64,000 bases of DNA from Micromonospora polyrhachis (lineage in GTDB: Bacteria; Actinomycetota; Actinomycetes; Mycobacteriales; Micromonosporaceae), in NCBI RefSeq assembly GCF_014203835.1, contig NZ_JACHJW010000001.1:6770501-6834500 (forward strand), given 5' to 3'. Each line of letters begins with the position of its first letter. The first letter of the stretch is position 1. A program made the translations under genes and the position numbers. This document shows positions 54,379 to 63,204 of this stretch, piece by piece. The notes below the pieces were generated by a model. That model was not told where the DNA came from. It saw only the letters and a program-made list of their open reading frames with translations, and did not search any database.

Positions 54379-55800
54379 GTGACACAGACACAACCGGTTG
54401 AGGCCATCCCTCAACCCCGCCACGCCCCCACCGACCCGCCCCAGAGCGCCGCCGGACAGCCCTACGAATACCGCCGACGGCCCCTCGTCGAACCCGACTG
54501 GACCCGTTTCCCCGGCTGGCGACACGTCACCCGGCAACAGTGGGAATCCGCCCAATGGCAACGAGTCAACTGCGTCAAGAACATCAAGCAACTACGCGCC
54601 GTACTCGGCGACCTCGTCGACGAGTCCTTCTACACCGACCTCGCCGCCGACCAGGCCGACCTGGCCACCATGTCGATGCTGGTCCCGCCGCAGATGCTCA
54701 ACACCATGGTGCCCTTCGAGCCGATGAGCACCGAGGCGCTCCTCGCCGACCCGGTACGCCGCTACATGATCCCGGTCGCCTCCGACCGGCGCACCGACTG
54801 GCCATCGCACCCGTACGCCAGCCGTGACTCGCTCCACGAACACGACATGTGGGTCGCCGAAGGTCTCACCCACCGCTACCCCACCAAGGTGCTCGCCGAA
54901 CTGCTCTCCACCTGCCCCCAGTACTGCGGGCACTGCACCCGGATGGACCTGGTCGGCAACTCCACCCCGACAGTGGACAAGCTCAAGCTGACCCTCAAGC
55001 CGGTCGACCGGTACGACGCCCACATCAACTACCTGAAGGCCCACCCCGGGGTACGAGACGTGGTCGTCTCCGGTGGCGACGTCGCCAACGTGCCGTGGCG
55101 AAACCTCGAGTCCTACCTGATGCGGCTACTGGAGATCGAAACGATCCGGGACATCCGGCTCGCCACCAAGGCGCTGATGGGCCTGCCCCAGCACTGGTTG
55201 CAGGCCGACGTCGTCGAAGGCCTGGAGCGGGTCGCTCGCACCGCCGCGCGCCGGGGCGTCAACCTGGCCATCCACACCCACGTCAACCACGCCCAGTCCC
55301 TCACCCCGCTGGTCGCCCGGGCCGCGCAGACCGCTCTCGAGGTCGGCGTACGCGACGTCCGTAACCAGGGTGTGCTGATGCGCGGTGTCAATGCCAGTGC
55401 TTCCGACCTGCTCGACCTCTGCTTCGCACTTCAGGGCGAAGCGGGCATCCTGCCGTACTACTTCTACATGTGCGACATGATCCCCAACGCCGAACACTGG
55501 CGGGTCCCAGTCTGGCACGCCCAGCAACTCCAGCACGACATCATGGGCTACCTACCCGGGTACGCCACTCCCCGGATCGTCTGTGACGTGCCGTTCGTCG
55601 GCAAGCGTTGGGTACACATGCTCACCGACTACGACCGCGAGCGCGGCATCTCGTACTGGACGAAGAACTACCGCACCTCCATCGAGTCCGCCGACCTGGA
55701 GGCCCTCGACAAGCGCTTCGCCTACTACGACCCGATTGACACCCTGCCCGACTCGGGGCAGGCATGGTGGGCGCGGCAGGAGGCCGACATCCTGGCCTGA
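54379..55800 (+). CDS. kamA: Lysine 2,3-aminomutase
   Basis: Start GTG 54379, four bases after AAGAGGAGGG; 473 residues. Radical SAM enzyme with CPQYCGHC (C179, C183, C186) for the [4Fe-4S] cluster and a KamA-type N-terminal region (FPGWRHVTRQQWESAQWQRVN). The conserved VVVSGGD and PYYFYMCDMIPNAEHWRVP follow. It converts L-lysine to beta-lysine with PLP, SAM and the cluster. It is divergent from kdd; the two starts are 143 bases apart and must share regulatory sequence. Enzymes of this type are normally sensitive to oxygen. Confidence 0.95.
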   Translation: MTQTQPVEAIPQPRHAPTDPPQSAAGQPYEYRRRPLVEPDWTRFPGWRHVTRQQWESAQWQRVNCVKNIKQLRAVLGDLVDESFYTDLAADQADLATMSMLVPPQMLNTMVPFEPMSTEALLADPVRRYMIPVASDRRTDWPSHPYASRDSLHEHDMWVAEGLTHRYPTKVLAELLSTCPQYCGHCTRMDLVGNSTPTVDKLKLTLKPVDRYDAHINYLKAHPGVRDVVVSGGDVANVPWRNLESYLMRLLEIETIRDIRLATKALMGLPQHWLQADVVEGLERVARTAARRGVNLAIHTHVNHAQSLTPLVARAAQTALEVGVRDVRNQGVLMRGVNASASDLLDLCFALQGEAGILPYYFYMCDMIPNAEHWRVPVWHAQQLQHDIMGYLPGYATPRIVCDVPFVGKRWVHMLTDYDRERGISYWTKNYRTSIESADLEALDKRFAYYDPIDTLPDSGQAWWARQEADILA

Positions 55801-55812
55801 TAGCGATCTACC

Positions 55813-55856
55813 CATGGTGAAGGGGTGACCGGACGTCCGGTCACCCCTTCACCATG
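55813..55856. terminator. 44-bp perfect palindrome after kamA
   Basis: CATGGTGAAGGGGTGACCGGAC (55813-55834, split arm) is followed immediately by its exact complement (55835-55856). It is a bidirectional terminator between convergent kamA and the CsbD gene. Confidence 0.9.
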
Positions 55857-55873
55857 TCAATCGTCGGGCTGTG

Positions 55874-56068
55874 TCAGCCCTTGAACATGTCCTTCACATC
55901 ACGTCCAGCATCCTTGGCGTGCTCACCAGCCTGCTTGGCCTTCGCGCCGCTACGCTCCGCTCCGCCCTCGGCCTGCTGATTCTGGTCGCCCCTGGCCTCG
56001 CCGGTCTTCTGCTTGGCTGCGCCCTTCAACTCCTCGGCCTTGTTCTTGGCCTTGTCGGTCAAGCTCAT
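55874..56068 (-). CDS. CsbD-family stress protein
   Basis: A 64-residue, very hydrophilic helical protein from ATG 56068, behind GGAGGGAG. It has the CsbD-type repeat pattern SLTDKAKNKAEELKGAAKQK, then TGEARGDQNQQAEGGAERSG and KAKQAGEHAKDAGRDVKDMF. In Bacillus csbD is under sigma-B control; these proteins accumulate under general stress but the mechanism is unknown. No sigma-B-type promoter was identified. Confidence 0.92.
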   Translation of the reverse strand: MSLTDKAKNKAEELKGAAKQKTGEARGDQNQQAEGGAERSGAKAKQAGEHAKDAGRDVKDMFKG

Positions 56069-56249
56069 GGTTCCCACTCCCTCCGGTAGGCGCATCCCGG
56101 GTCGGGTTGCGTTCGTCGCTAGCGGTGGAGATGCCCGTCCTGGTGTCGGTGGAAACCTGTGCTGTCGATCTGGGAGGGGGCCCACTACCTGTATCGCGTC
56201 CTAGGACGCTAGGTTATTGGGAGGCTCAGAGTTCGGCCAGTCTGTTCGG

Positions 56250-57833
56250 TCACGCCCGACGCCGGGCGACCAGCACCGCATCGTGGACGACAGTCTCCTG
56301 CCCCTGCTCACCCCACGTCGGACGCGGACGGGTCTCGGCGATCAGCACGTCCCAACCCGCCGGGTCCAGCGCGGCCGCCACCTCCTCGGCAGTGAACATC
56401 ATGTCCGGAAAGTGCATCCGGTGTGCGCCGGCCCGCAGATCGGAGGGATGATGTCCGACGATCAGCAGAGTGCCGCCCCGACTCACCGCTGCGGCCAGCC
56501 GCGCGAACAGCTTCTGTCGGACCTCCCCGGGCAACTGCATGAACTGTGCCGACACCAGGTCGTACGCGCCCTCCGCCGGCGGCTGGTCGCGTAGGTCCGC
56601 GTGCACCCACTCGATCCGCTTCCCCACCTGCTCCCCTACCGCTGCGGCATGGGCGGCCGCACGGTCGAGGGCGGTGGTGGCGATGTCGACCGCGGTCACC
56701 TGCCAGCCGCGCTCGGCGAGCCAGATCGCGTCGGCCCCCTCGCCACAACCGACATCGAGCGCCCGACCGGAAGGCAACCCGGCCGCCTCAGCGACCAACT
56801 GCGGATTCGGACGTCCGCTCCACAACGCCGAGCGGGTACGGTACCGCTCCTCCCAGCCGGCTTCTTCGAACATCGTTCGTACCTGGTGCCGATAGGTCGC
56901 CACGGCGTCGCGGGTCTCCTCGGCGACGAGGTCGGCGTTGATCGCCGCGCCTGCGGTCAGGCCAGCCGCAGCGGCCACGATGACCTGCGCCCGTACATCT
57001 GCCACATTGCCCGCGACCCACACGCCCGGCACGGTGGTGGCACCGGACGGATCGGCGGAAACCTGACTGCCGACGACGTGCCCGCGCATCTCCACGTCGA
57101 CCGCCCTGAGGCCGAGTGACTCCAGGACGCTGGAGCGGGCCATGGGCCTCGGAGCAACGACCACCGCGTCGAGCGGGACGACCTCACCGGTCTCCAGTCG
57201 TACGCCGGTCAGCGCGTCGTCGGCCACCTCAAGCCCCGTCACCCGGCCGGGCACGACGGTGATCCCGCGCGCGGCCAGCCGCTCGGCCTCCTCGCTTCCG
57301 GGTGCCAGGGCAGCGTTCGCCAGGAACACGACGTGCGGGCTCAACTGACGCCACAGCTGCGCCTGATGCTCGGCCAGCGGGCCGGTTGCCAGAATGCCGA
57401 TCCGCTGGTCCCGGGCCTCCCACCCGTGGCAGTACGGACAGTGCAGCACGTCACGGCCCCACCGCTCGGGTAGCCCCGGCAGGTCTGGCAGCTCATCGAC
57501 CAGCCCGGTGGTCACCAGCAGTCGCCGCGCCCGAACCTCCCGGCCGTCCGCCAACGTCACGAGGAAGCCTGCCGCCTCCCTCGACACGGTCACCGCCCGG
57601 CCCACCTCGATCTGGCCGCCGTAGCGGGTCACCTCGTCGCGGCCGGCCGCCAGCAGGTCGGCTGGCGGTGTGCCCTCCCGCGACAGGTAGTTGTGCATGT
57701 GTCCGGCCGAGGCGTTACGCGGCTCCCCGGCGTCGACCACCAGCACCGGCCGCAGCGACCGCACCAGTGCCAGTGCACCGCTGAGTCCTGCAGCACCGCC
57801 CCCGATCACCACGACGTCGTATGTTTCGTCCAC
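56250..57833 (-). CDS. Thioredoxin-reductase-like oxidoreductase fused to SAM methyltransferase
   Basis: A 527-residue fusion. Residues 1-310 are a TrxB-like flavoprotein: FAD loop VVIGGGAAGLSGALALVRSL, redox-active CPYC (HCPYCHGWEARDQR) and the C-terminal FAD motif GVWVAGNVADVRAQVIVAA. From ~330 a class I methyltransferase follows (RTRSALWSG..., RALDVGCGEGADAIWLAERG, VTAVDIATTALDRA). The NADPH domain of the flavoprotein is present. From memory such fusions occur in many actinobacteria; the methylated product is unknown. Divergent from an OsmC-like gene, pointing to redox or electrophile stress. Confidence 0.92.
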   Translation of the reverse strand: MDETYDVVVIGGGAAGLSGALALVRSLRPVLVVDAGEPRNASAGHMHNYLSREGTPPADLLAAGRDEVTRYGGQIEVGRAVTVSREAAGFLVTLADGREVRARRLLVTTGLVDELPDLPGLPERWGRDVLHCPYCHGWEARDQRIGILATGPLAEHQAQLWRQLSPHVVFLANAALAPGSEEAERLAARGITVVPGRVTGLEVADDALTGVRLETGEVVPLDAVVVAPRPMARSSVLESLGLRAVDVEMRGHVVGSQVSADPSGATTVPGVWVAGNVADVRAQVIVAAAAGLTAGAAINADLVAEETRDAVATYRHQVRTMFEEAGWEERYRTRSALWSGRPNPQLVAEAAGLPSGRALDVGCGEGADAIWLAERGWQVTAVDIATTALDRAAAHAAAVGEQVGKRIEWVHADLRDQPPAEGAYDLVSAQFMQLPGEVRQKLFARLAAAVSRGGTLLIVGHHPSDLRAGAHRMHFPDMMFTAEEVAAALDPAGWDVLIAETRPRPTWGEQGQETVVHDAVLVARRRA

Positions 57834-57889
57834 CTGTTCTTCCTTCCGTTGGTTGCTTCTTGATTACCGTGCACGCCGTCGCGATGATC

Positions 57890-57918
57890 TGGCAAAGAAC
57901 GTTGCCGTTTTGGCAAAG
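57890..57918. promoter_or_regulatory. TGGCAAAG direct repeats in the divergent promoter region
   Basis: TGGCAAAG occurs at 57890-57897 and 57911-57918, 21 bp apart (two helical turns), and the first also forms GGCAA-N6-TTGCC with its flank. It lies between the divergent flavoprotein and OsmC genes, about where a shared redox regulator would bind. Confidence 0.5.
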
Positions 57919-58000
57919 GACACGGCCGACACGCCTGGCCCAGGGGTGTTTTACGGCGGGTCGGCCGGGTAGCCCGCGTGGGAGTGACGGGGGGAACACC

Positions 58001-58426
58001 ATGCCGGAACCGAGTTCGTGGGTGCACGAGGCCACGGCCACCGCCGAGGGTGGTCATCTACACACCGACGACGGGGAGTTGTCCACGACCCTGGCGTCGC
58101 CGCTCGCGCCACACTGCAACGGGCTCGCCCCCGAACAGTTACTGGCGGCGGCCTTCGCTTCCTGCCTGCATCATGCCGCGGTCGAGGCGGCAACGGACAT
58201 CACCGACGAGGCGCACACCGTACGGGTCTCCGCGCAGGCGCGCCTCGCCCGGGATCCGGACGGCCGTTACCGGGCCGACGTACGGGCCAGCATCGCCTCC
58301 GTGGGGCTGACCCGAGACCAATTGATCGACCTGGCCGAGTACGCCGACCGGTTGTGGCCGTTCTCCAGTGACGGCGACGGGCGGCACACCCTGACCGTGG
58401 TCCCGGCGGAGCCACGCGGACGCTGA
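58001..58426 (+). CDS. OsmC/Ohr-family protein with one catalytic cysteine
   Basis: Start ATG 58001, behind GGGGGAAC; 141 residues. The OsmC fold motifs are present: PHCNGLAPEQLLAAAFASCL with the peroxidatic Cys55 and the ISVTARLARDPD-like strand. At the second Ohr cysteine position, normally CPYS, the sequence is LWPFSS, with Trp119. It therefore cannot form the normal internal Cys-Cys pair of Ohr. It may use a low-molecular-weight thiol as resolver or have lost peroxidase activity. Divergent from the flavoprotein-methyltransferase fusion. Confidence 0.85.
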   Translation: MPEPSSWVHEATATAEGGHLHTDDGELSTTLASPLAPHCNGLAPEQLLAAAFASCLHHAAVEAATDITDEAHTVRVSAQARLARDPDGRYRADVRASIASVGLTRDQLIDLAEYADRLWPFSSDGDGRHTLTVVPAEPRGR

Positions 58427-58483
58427 CCGCTGCCCTGATCCCGACCGGCGCTGCGGTGCGGCATCGCGTCGGACCACGACAGG

Positions 58484-59449
58484 TCATCTCCGGAAACCGG
58501 CGACAACCGCTCGGTGGTCGCTTGCCGGGGTCCGCACCACACCCGCCGAGGTCGCGGTAAGTCCCCGGTAGAGCACGTGATCGGGTCGGGTGACCGGCAA
58601 CGCGGCGGGCCAGGTGAAGCCCAGCCCACGGCCGGCGTCGACCTGTGCGTCGTCGAGCAGGTCGGTCAGCGGCGCGATCACCCGGTCGGTGCTGGCCGTG
58701 TTGAGATCACCGAGCACGATCAACCGCTCGGCGGCATCCCGACGCACGGCCTCGGCGAGCGCGAGCACGGTACGGTCCCGGGTGCTGGTGTCCCCGGCCC
58801 GGGCCGAACCGAGATGGACCACGTACACGGCTACGTCTCCGGTGGGCGTGGCGACCACGGCGCGCAGCGCCCGGGTCCAGTCGAGCCCGGTGTCGACCCC
58901 TACGGACTCGCGGATCGGAAAGCGGCTCCAGAGTTCGACCGTGGACATGGACACCTGGTGCGGATAGTGGTCCCGTAGGACCGCCGCCACCGAAGTGTGC
59001 ACGTCATCGGCGACCTCCTGCAGTCCGACCAGGTCCGCCTTCGTGTCGACGAGGGCGTTCGCCGTAGCCGCCGGATCTGGATTGCCGGCGAGCAGGTTCT
59101 GGCTGGCCACCCGAAACTGCACCGGCCCGCTCCCCTCCGCTGGTAACCAGGCGGTCCCGAAGACCACCGCCCAGATCGCGGCCGGTATCACCACCATCGC
59201 GAGCGCGAGCCGGGACCGACGCAGCACCGCGGCCAGGGCGAGCAGCGGGATACCGGCACCGAGTACGGGTGCCGCGCTGTCCACCAGGCTGCCCAGTCCG
59301 TACACGTTGGGGACGAACCGGTGACCCACGATGAGCAGGGCCAGCAGGACAGCCGCCGTCACGGTCAGGACACCGCGACGAAGGACCAGCGGGCCGCCCG
59401 TCGGTCCGTTTCCGGATGGGTCGATCTTGCTGCCAGTCACCGTCGACAT
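58484..59449 (-). CDS. Membrane-anchored EEP-family phosphodiesterase
   Basis: Start ATG 59449 (MSTVTGSKIDPSGNGPTG); 321 residues. Three N-terminal hydrophobic helices (VLTVTAAVLLALLIVGHRFV, AAPVLGAGIPLLALAAVL, LALAMVVIPAAIWAVVFGTA) put the catalytic domain outside. EEP motifs: VASQNLLAG (Asn), DLVGLQEVADD (Glu), VVHLGSAR, LIVLGDLNTAS and TPASDHRAVVAG (Asp-His). This architecture is common in actinobacteria; extracellular nuclease or phospholipid-type phosphodiesterase are both possible. CapA lies upstream on the same strand, 52 bases away. Confidence 0.9.
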   Translation of the reverse strand: MSTVTGSKIDPSGNGPTGGPLVLRRGVLTVTAAVLLALLIVGHRFVPNVYGLGSLVDSAAPVLGAGIPLLALAAVLRRSRLALAMVVIPAAIWAVVFGTAWLPAEGSGPVQFRVASQNLLAGNPDPAATANALVDTKADLVGLQEVADDVHTSVAAVLRDHYPHQVSMSTVELWSRFPIRESVGVDTGLDWTRALRAVVATPTGDVAVYVVHLGSARAGDTSTRDRTVLALAEAVRRDAAERLIVLGDLNTASTDRVIAPLTDLLDDAQVDAGRGLGFTWPAALPVTRPDHVLYRGLTATSAGVVRTPASDHRAVVAGFRR

Positions 59450-59501
59450 CGTATCGAGGTGGGGAGAGATCACATCGAAGGTCTGCGGGATGGGCTGGTG
59501 G

Positions 59502-60659
59502 TCAGTCTCGCATCCGTAGGCCGTCACCCCGTGCTCCGCGTAGATCGACGTACCGGGTGATCCGCTCCTGGATCCGGGCATAGTCGGCCCGCCGCTCGGC
59601 CGGGATCCGGTCGTCCGCCACAGCCGCCTGCAGATCGACGACCCGCGCCGCCGGCTCGTACTCCATCCAGGTGGCGAGCACCTCCACCCGGGTCACCTCC
59701 CACCTGCCGGACGCGGTACGGGTGAAGGTGAACTGCGGGACCACGGCGTCCTGGGTGTTCTCCGGCGAGCCGTCCGGGAACCTCGTCGTCAGGTTGCCGA
59801 TGCCGTACGCCACCCACTTGCCGCCGATCTTCTCGAATGGCTGCACCACGTGTACGTGATGCCCGACGATGAGATCGATGTCGGGTGAGTCCAGCAGTTC
59901 CCGGGCCAGACCGAGTTGTCCCTCGTCCGGCTCGTTCTGGTATTCGGTGCCCCACTGCACCGACAGGATGACGATCTCCGCGCCCTGCTGCCGGGCCCGT
60001 CGCGCCTCGTCGAGAATGGTGTCCCGGTCGATCAGGTTCGCTGACCACTCCTTACCCTGCGGGCGGGGAATGCCGTTGAAGCTGAACGTGTACGACAGTT
60101 GGGCGACCTTGACTCCGGCCACGTCGATGACGTTCGGCCGGTTCGCCTCGACCTGGTCCCGGGCGGTGCCGGTGTGCCGCAGGCCCACCCGGTCCAGGTT
60201 GTCCAGCGTCCGCGCGATGCCCTCCTGGCCGGTGTCAAGAGAGTGGTTCGAGGCGGTCGAGCAGGTGTCGAAGCCGGCCCAGGCGGCAGCGTCGGCCAAC
60301 GAGGGCGGGACGCTGAAGATCGGATAGCCGGTGAACGGACCGGACGGTTCGGCCAATGGCGTCTCCATGTGGCAGATCGCCAGGTCGGCTTGGCTGACCA
60401 CGGGCCGCACCGAGGCCAGTACCTGGGTGAAGTCGTGCCCGTCCCGGCCGGCGGTCCGCGCGTCGGCGGCGGCCTGGTCGGTCAGTGGTGGGTGTACCAG
60501 CAGGTCACCGGCGGCAACGATGGTGAGTTCGGATCTCGGCATCACCGGTTGGACGGTGGCCGGCGGGTGCGAGCGTTGCACCGTCGTTCGATCCGGTGCC
60601 GCGGTGCAGCTGGCCGTGAGCAACACCGCGAGCAGGGTTATCCCCGGCGCCTTTCTCAT
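59502..60659 (-). CDS. CapA-family lipoprotein
   Basis: A 385-residue protein with a lipoprotein signal (GITLLAVLLTASC, lipobox L-T-A-S-C at Cys18). The CapA/PgsA metallophosphoesterase-like domain follows: TIVAAGDLLVHPPL, DLAICHMETPLA, ASNHSLDTGQEGIARTLDNL and LIVGHHVHVVQPFEKI. Many actinobacterial CapA proteins are not involved in poly-gamma-glutamate; their role at the cell surface is unclear. The Lnt enzyme encoded in this window would complete its lipid anchor. Confidence 0.92.
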   Translation of the reverse strand: MRKAPGITLLAVLLTASCTAAPDRTTVQRSHPPATVQPVMPRSELTIVAAGDLLVHPPLTDQAAADARTAGRDGHDFTQVLASVRPVVSQADLAICHMETPLAEPSGPFTGYPIFSVPPSLADAAAWAGFDTCSTASNHSLDTGQEGIARTLDNLDRVGLRHTGTARDQVEANRPNVIDVAGVKVAQLSYTFSFNGIPRPQGKEWSANLIDRDTILDEARRARQQGAEIVILSVQWGTEYQNEPDEGQLGLARELLDSPDIDLIVGHHVHVVQPFEKIGGKWVAYGIGNLTTRFPDGSPENTQDAVVPQFTFTRTASGRWEVTRVEVLATWMEYEPAARVVDLQAAVADDRIPAERRADYARIQERITRYVDLRGARGDGLRMRD

Positions 60660-60990
60660 CGCACATTCCTTAGCTCAGGGTGGGCCCCGGAGCGGCCCCA
60701 CCAGGGCAAAGCCGCCTCCGCTACGGAGCCGATCAGCCCTCGCTCGAACAGATGCCCACCCTCGGTCGAACAGAGGATCCAGAGGGAGGCCCGGACTCTT
60801 CTGGCAGTAGCCGCTGGAACTGAAGGGATTCAGACCCGTCGGTGGCAGGGTTTCTGACATTTGCCTTTTGTCGCTTGTATCCAGGCGAGTGATATCTTCG
60901 CCTCCGTTGCCCGGCCAAGTGGACGAAACTGTGGCTAATGCCACCTTCGGGTACGGCCACCCTCGCACCACGAACGCCTAACCTCGGCGG
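60660..60990. other. Intergenic region between divergent capA and lysozyme-like genes
   Basis: Contains two direct copies of TCGAACAGA (about 60742 and 60768, preceded by CTCGC/CTCGG) and an AT-richer part near 60860-60900. These could be regulator or promoter elements. No gene or confident RNA structure is seen. Confidence 0.4.
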
Positions 60991-61821
60991 GTGCTTGCCA
61001 AGGACAGCGCGGTTCAGGAAGCAATCGCAGACAAGTCAGCTACCCATACCGCCGACTCGACCTCAGCCGATCGGCCAGTTGGACGACATCGGGCGTGCGG
61101 CTCGGCGAGACGATCGTCGACGTCGCGGCTGGCCCCGCCCCCGATACAGCTGGCGCTCGCCGTCGGCATAACCGGCTGCCTCGGGCTCGTCGCGTTCACC
61201 GGATCGCAGGCACCCATCAGGTCGGCGGAACCGCCGCCGACCGTGCTCGCCGAACTCACCGAACGCGCGATGGCAGCCGAGGTGCCACCCGCCTCCCGGG
61301 CCACCGAACGGGCACCGGTGCCAACGAACTCACCGACCCCTCGGCCCAAGCCGACCCGGACCGCGCCGCCCAAGCCGACGAAGCCCAAGCCCGTCGCCGG
61401 CCTCACCCAGGCCCAGATGGACAACGCGCACACCATCGTCCAGGTCGGCGTGAAGCTCAAGATCCCCCGCAAGGGACTTGTGGTCGCCATCGCCACCGCG
61501 ATGCAGGAGAGCAATCTCTACAACCTGGCCAGCGACGTGCTTCCGGAGTCGAAGAACTATCCGCACCAGGGCAGTGGCGCGGACCACGACTCGGTCGGCC
61601 TGTTCCAGCAACGCACCAGCAGCGGCTGGGGTGCGGTGAAGGACCTCATGCGCCCCGCTTACGCCGCGCAGAAGTTCTTCGAAGCACTGGTCCAGGTGCC
61701 CGGCTGGCAGCAACTCAGCATGAGCGCCGCCGCCCAGGCCGTACAGGTCTCCGCCTTTCCCGACGCGTACGCCCAACACGAGAGCCGCGCCACGACCATC
61801 GTGGCCGCCCTGCTGGCCTGA
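60991..61821 (+). CDS. Secreted lysozyme-fold-like protein
   Basis: A 276-residue protein from GTG 60991. After a basic N-terminus comes a membrane/signal segment (IQLALAVGITGCLGLVAFTG), then a Pro/Lys/Thr-rich wall-spanning stretch (TPRPKPTRTAPPKPTKPKP). The C-terminal ~150 residues (VVAIATAMQESNLYNLASDV, HDSVGLFQQRTSSGWGAVKD, AAQKFFEAL) have the Glu plus GLFQQR pattern of transglycosylase-like lysozyme folds. Peptidoglycan cleavage or binding is inferred. Confidence 0.8.
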   Translation: MLAKDSAVQEAIADKSATHTADSTSADRPVGRHRACGSARRSSTSRLAPPPIQLALAVGITGCLGLVAFTGSQAPIRSAEPPPTVLAELTERAMAAEVPPASRATERAPVPTNSPTPRPKPTRTAPPKPTKPKPVAGLTQAQMDNAHTIVQVGVKLKIPRKGLVVAIATAMQESNLYNLASDVLPESKNYPHQGSGADHDSVGLFQQRTSSGWGAVKDLMRPAYAAQKFFEALVQVPGWQQLSMSAAAQAVQVSAFPDAYAQHESRATTIVAALLA

Positions 61822-61890
61822 CCGGTGGTGGGCCGGTGTGCGGGCCACCACCGGTTCCGCGCGATGGTCGCTGTTCGGGTTGGCGTGTCC

Positions 61891-62424
61891 TCAACCGGCC
61901 GGGGTGGTCCGCTCGGCGGGACCAGTGGCGGCCGCCCGGGTCGCCGGCACCGCTGACGCCGTGGTCCCGCCCGCCCCCGGCTCGACGGACACGGCAACCA
62001 GGTCCACCTCACGGAGGATCTCGTCCACCCGCGCCTCCCGCCGCCGCCGGGCCTGCAGCGCCGTCTCGAAGTCTCGCCGGGCCTGCAACGCCTCGGCGTA
62101 GACCTGGTCGCGCAGCAGCCGCGCCTCCTCACGGGCCGAGGTCAGTTCGTCGCGGGCCTGTGCCCGGATCTGCGCCGCCTCCTCCTGGGCAACCGCCAAC
62201 ATCTCCTGGAACCGGGTCGCGGTGGGTGTGCGATAGCCACCCGGCTTTCCGCTCAGGAGACCGCGTAGCCGCTCGACCTCCTCCCGCACCAGGGTTAATT
62301 CCTCGGTGGCCTCGGCGGCGGCCTCCGCCTGCGCCGCCATCCGGCCCAACTGCCGGCACAGGTCCTCCAGACAGGAGTCGACCTGGTCCTGGTCATAACC
62401 AATCTCAACGACGGAGAACTCCAT
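61891..62424 (-). CDS. DivIVA-like coiled-coil protein
   Basis: Start ATG 62424 (MEFSVVEIGYDQDQVDSCLE). The first ~25 residues resemble the lipid-binding DivIVA head (G-Y-D-x-D-Q-V-D). A long coiled coil follows (AAAEATEELTLVREEVERLR, then ARDELTSAREEARLLRDQVY and ARRDFETALQARRRREARVD). The 177-residue length is smaller than the polar growth DivIVA. It may scaffold a local membrane or division site. Confidence 0.82.
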   Translation of the reverse strand: MEFSVVEIGYDQDQVDSCLEDLCRQLGRMAAQAEAAAEATEELTLVREEVERLRGLLSGKPGGYRTPTATRFQEMLAVAQEEAAQIRAQARDELTSAREEARLLRDQVYAEALQARRDFETALQARRRREARVDEILREVDLVAVSVEPGAGGTTASAVPATRAAATGPAERTTPAG

Positions 62425-62611
62425 ACTTCGCCCCCCAGGCAGCCTGGTCCTACCTTCCAATGGAATCCTCGCCGAGCCGGTGGCCCACGGACGGCGGAAT
62501 CAGAAAAATGCTCGACATTATCGGGCCGCCCGCAGGGCCGGCAGCCTCCCCCGGTCCCGGGTTTACCCGGACGTGTCATGGGTAGGTGCGTCATCGGTTC
62601 GCCCCTGCCCC

Positions 62612-62932
62612 TCAGGTCGTGATCGCCGGCTCCAGGAGCGCCTGCGGCACCCCGCTACCGGATGTGCTCCGACCAGCGTGGAAGGCGTCCGCCGGCTGTC
62701 CCTCGTCGGGTGCGTGGAAGAGATAGCGCACGAAGTCCACCCCCGCCTCGTTGTCGTCGGCGCCGGGCCACTGGCCGACAGAGTCGACGCCGACCACCTC
62801 ACGACTCACTTCGTCGGTGTCCTCCACCAGCGCCCACACGGTCACCGGGTAGGAGCAGGTGGTGCCGGGCGCGGTGCACCAACGGGCGTACCAACCAGGC
62901 CGAGCAGGGACAATCTCGATGATTCTCCTCAT
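62612..62932 (-). CDS. Hypothetical protein, 106 residues
   Basis: Start ATG 62932 (MRRIIEIVPARPGWYARW), behind a GGAAGG. It has a small-domain pattern with conserved-looking Trp/Cys (RWCTAPGTTCSYPVTVWALV) and an acidic middle (EDTDEVSREVVGVDSVGQWP). Similar short proteins seem to recur in Micromonosporaceae, but I do not recognise a family with known function. Confidence 0.65.
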   Translation of the reverse strand: MRRIIEIVPARPGWYARWCTAPGTTCSYPVTVWALVEDTDEVSREVVGVDSVGQWPGADDNEAGVDFVRYLFHAPDEGQPADAFHAGRSTSGSGVPQALLEPAITT

Positions 62933-63204
62933 GGCGACCTTCCTTCCGCGAACGTCGGAAGCCTGTGGTCCAGCTCGATGATGGGGCTTCGACAGGTGAG
63001 CGCCCCTCATCCCCGCCGGGTGAACCTCTGCCGGCCAGCCCGCCCGCCACCCACCGCTGTCGGCCCGTCAGGGTGGACGCCCGGTTTCGGGGTGCGGAGC
63101 GGGGGAAGGCGGCACCCAAGGTAGTCACGGCCACGCCAAGGCGCGACGGTGCGGCACAGCGAACCGAGCAAGACGCGGTTTCCTGAGCGAAGCGAGGCGC
63201 AGTC

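Noticed and set aside
60660-60990. c-di-AMP (ydaO-type) riboswitch before the lysozyme-like gene
   Set aside because: Such riboswitches precede wall hydrolase genes in actinobacteria, but I could not find their conserved blocks here.
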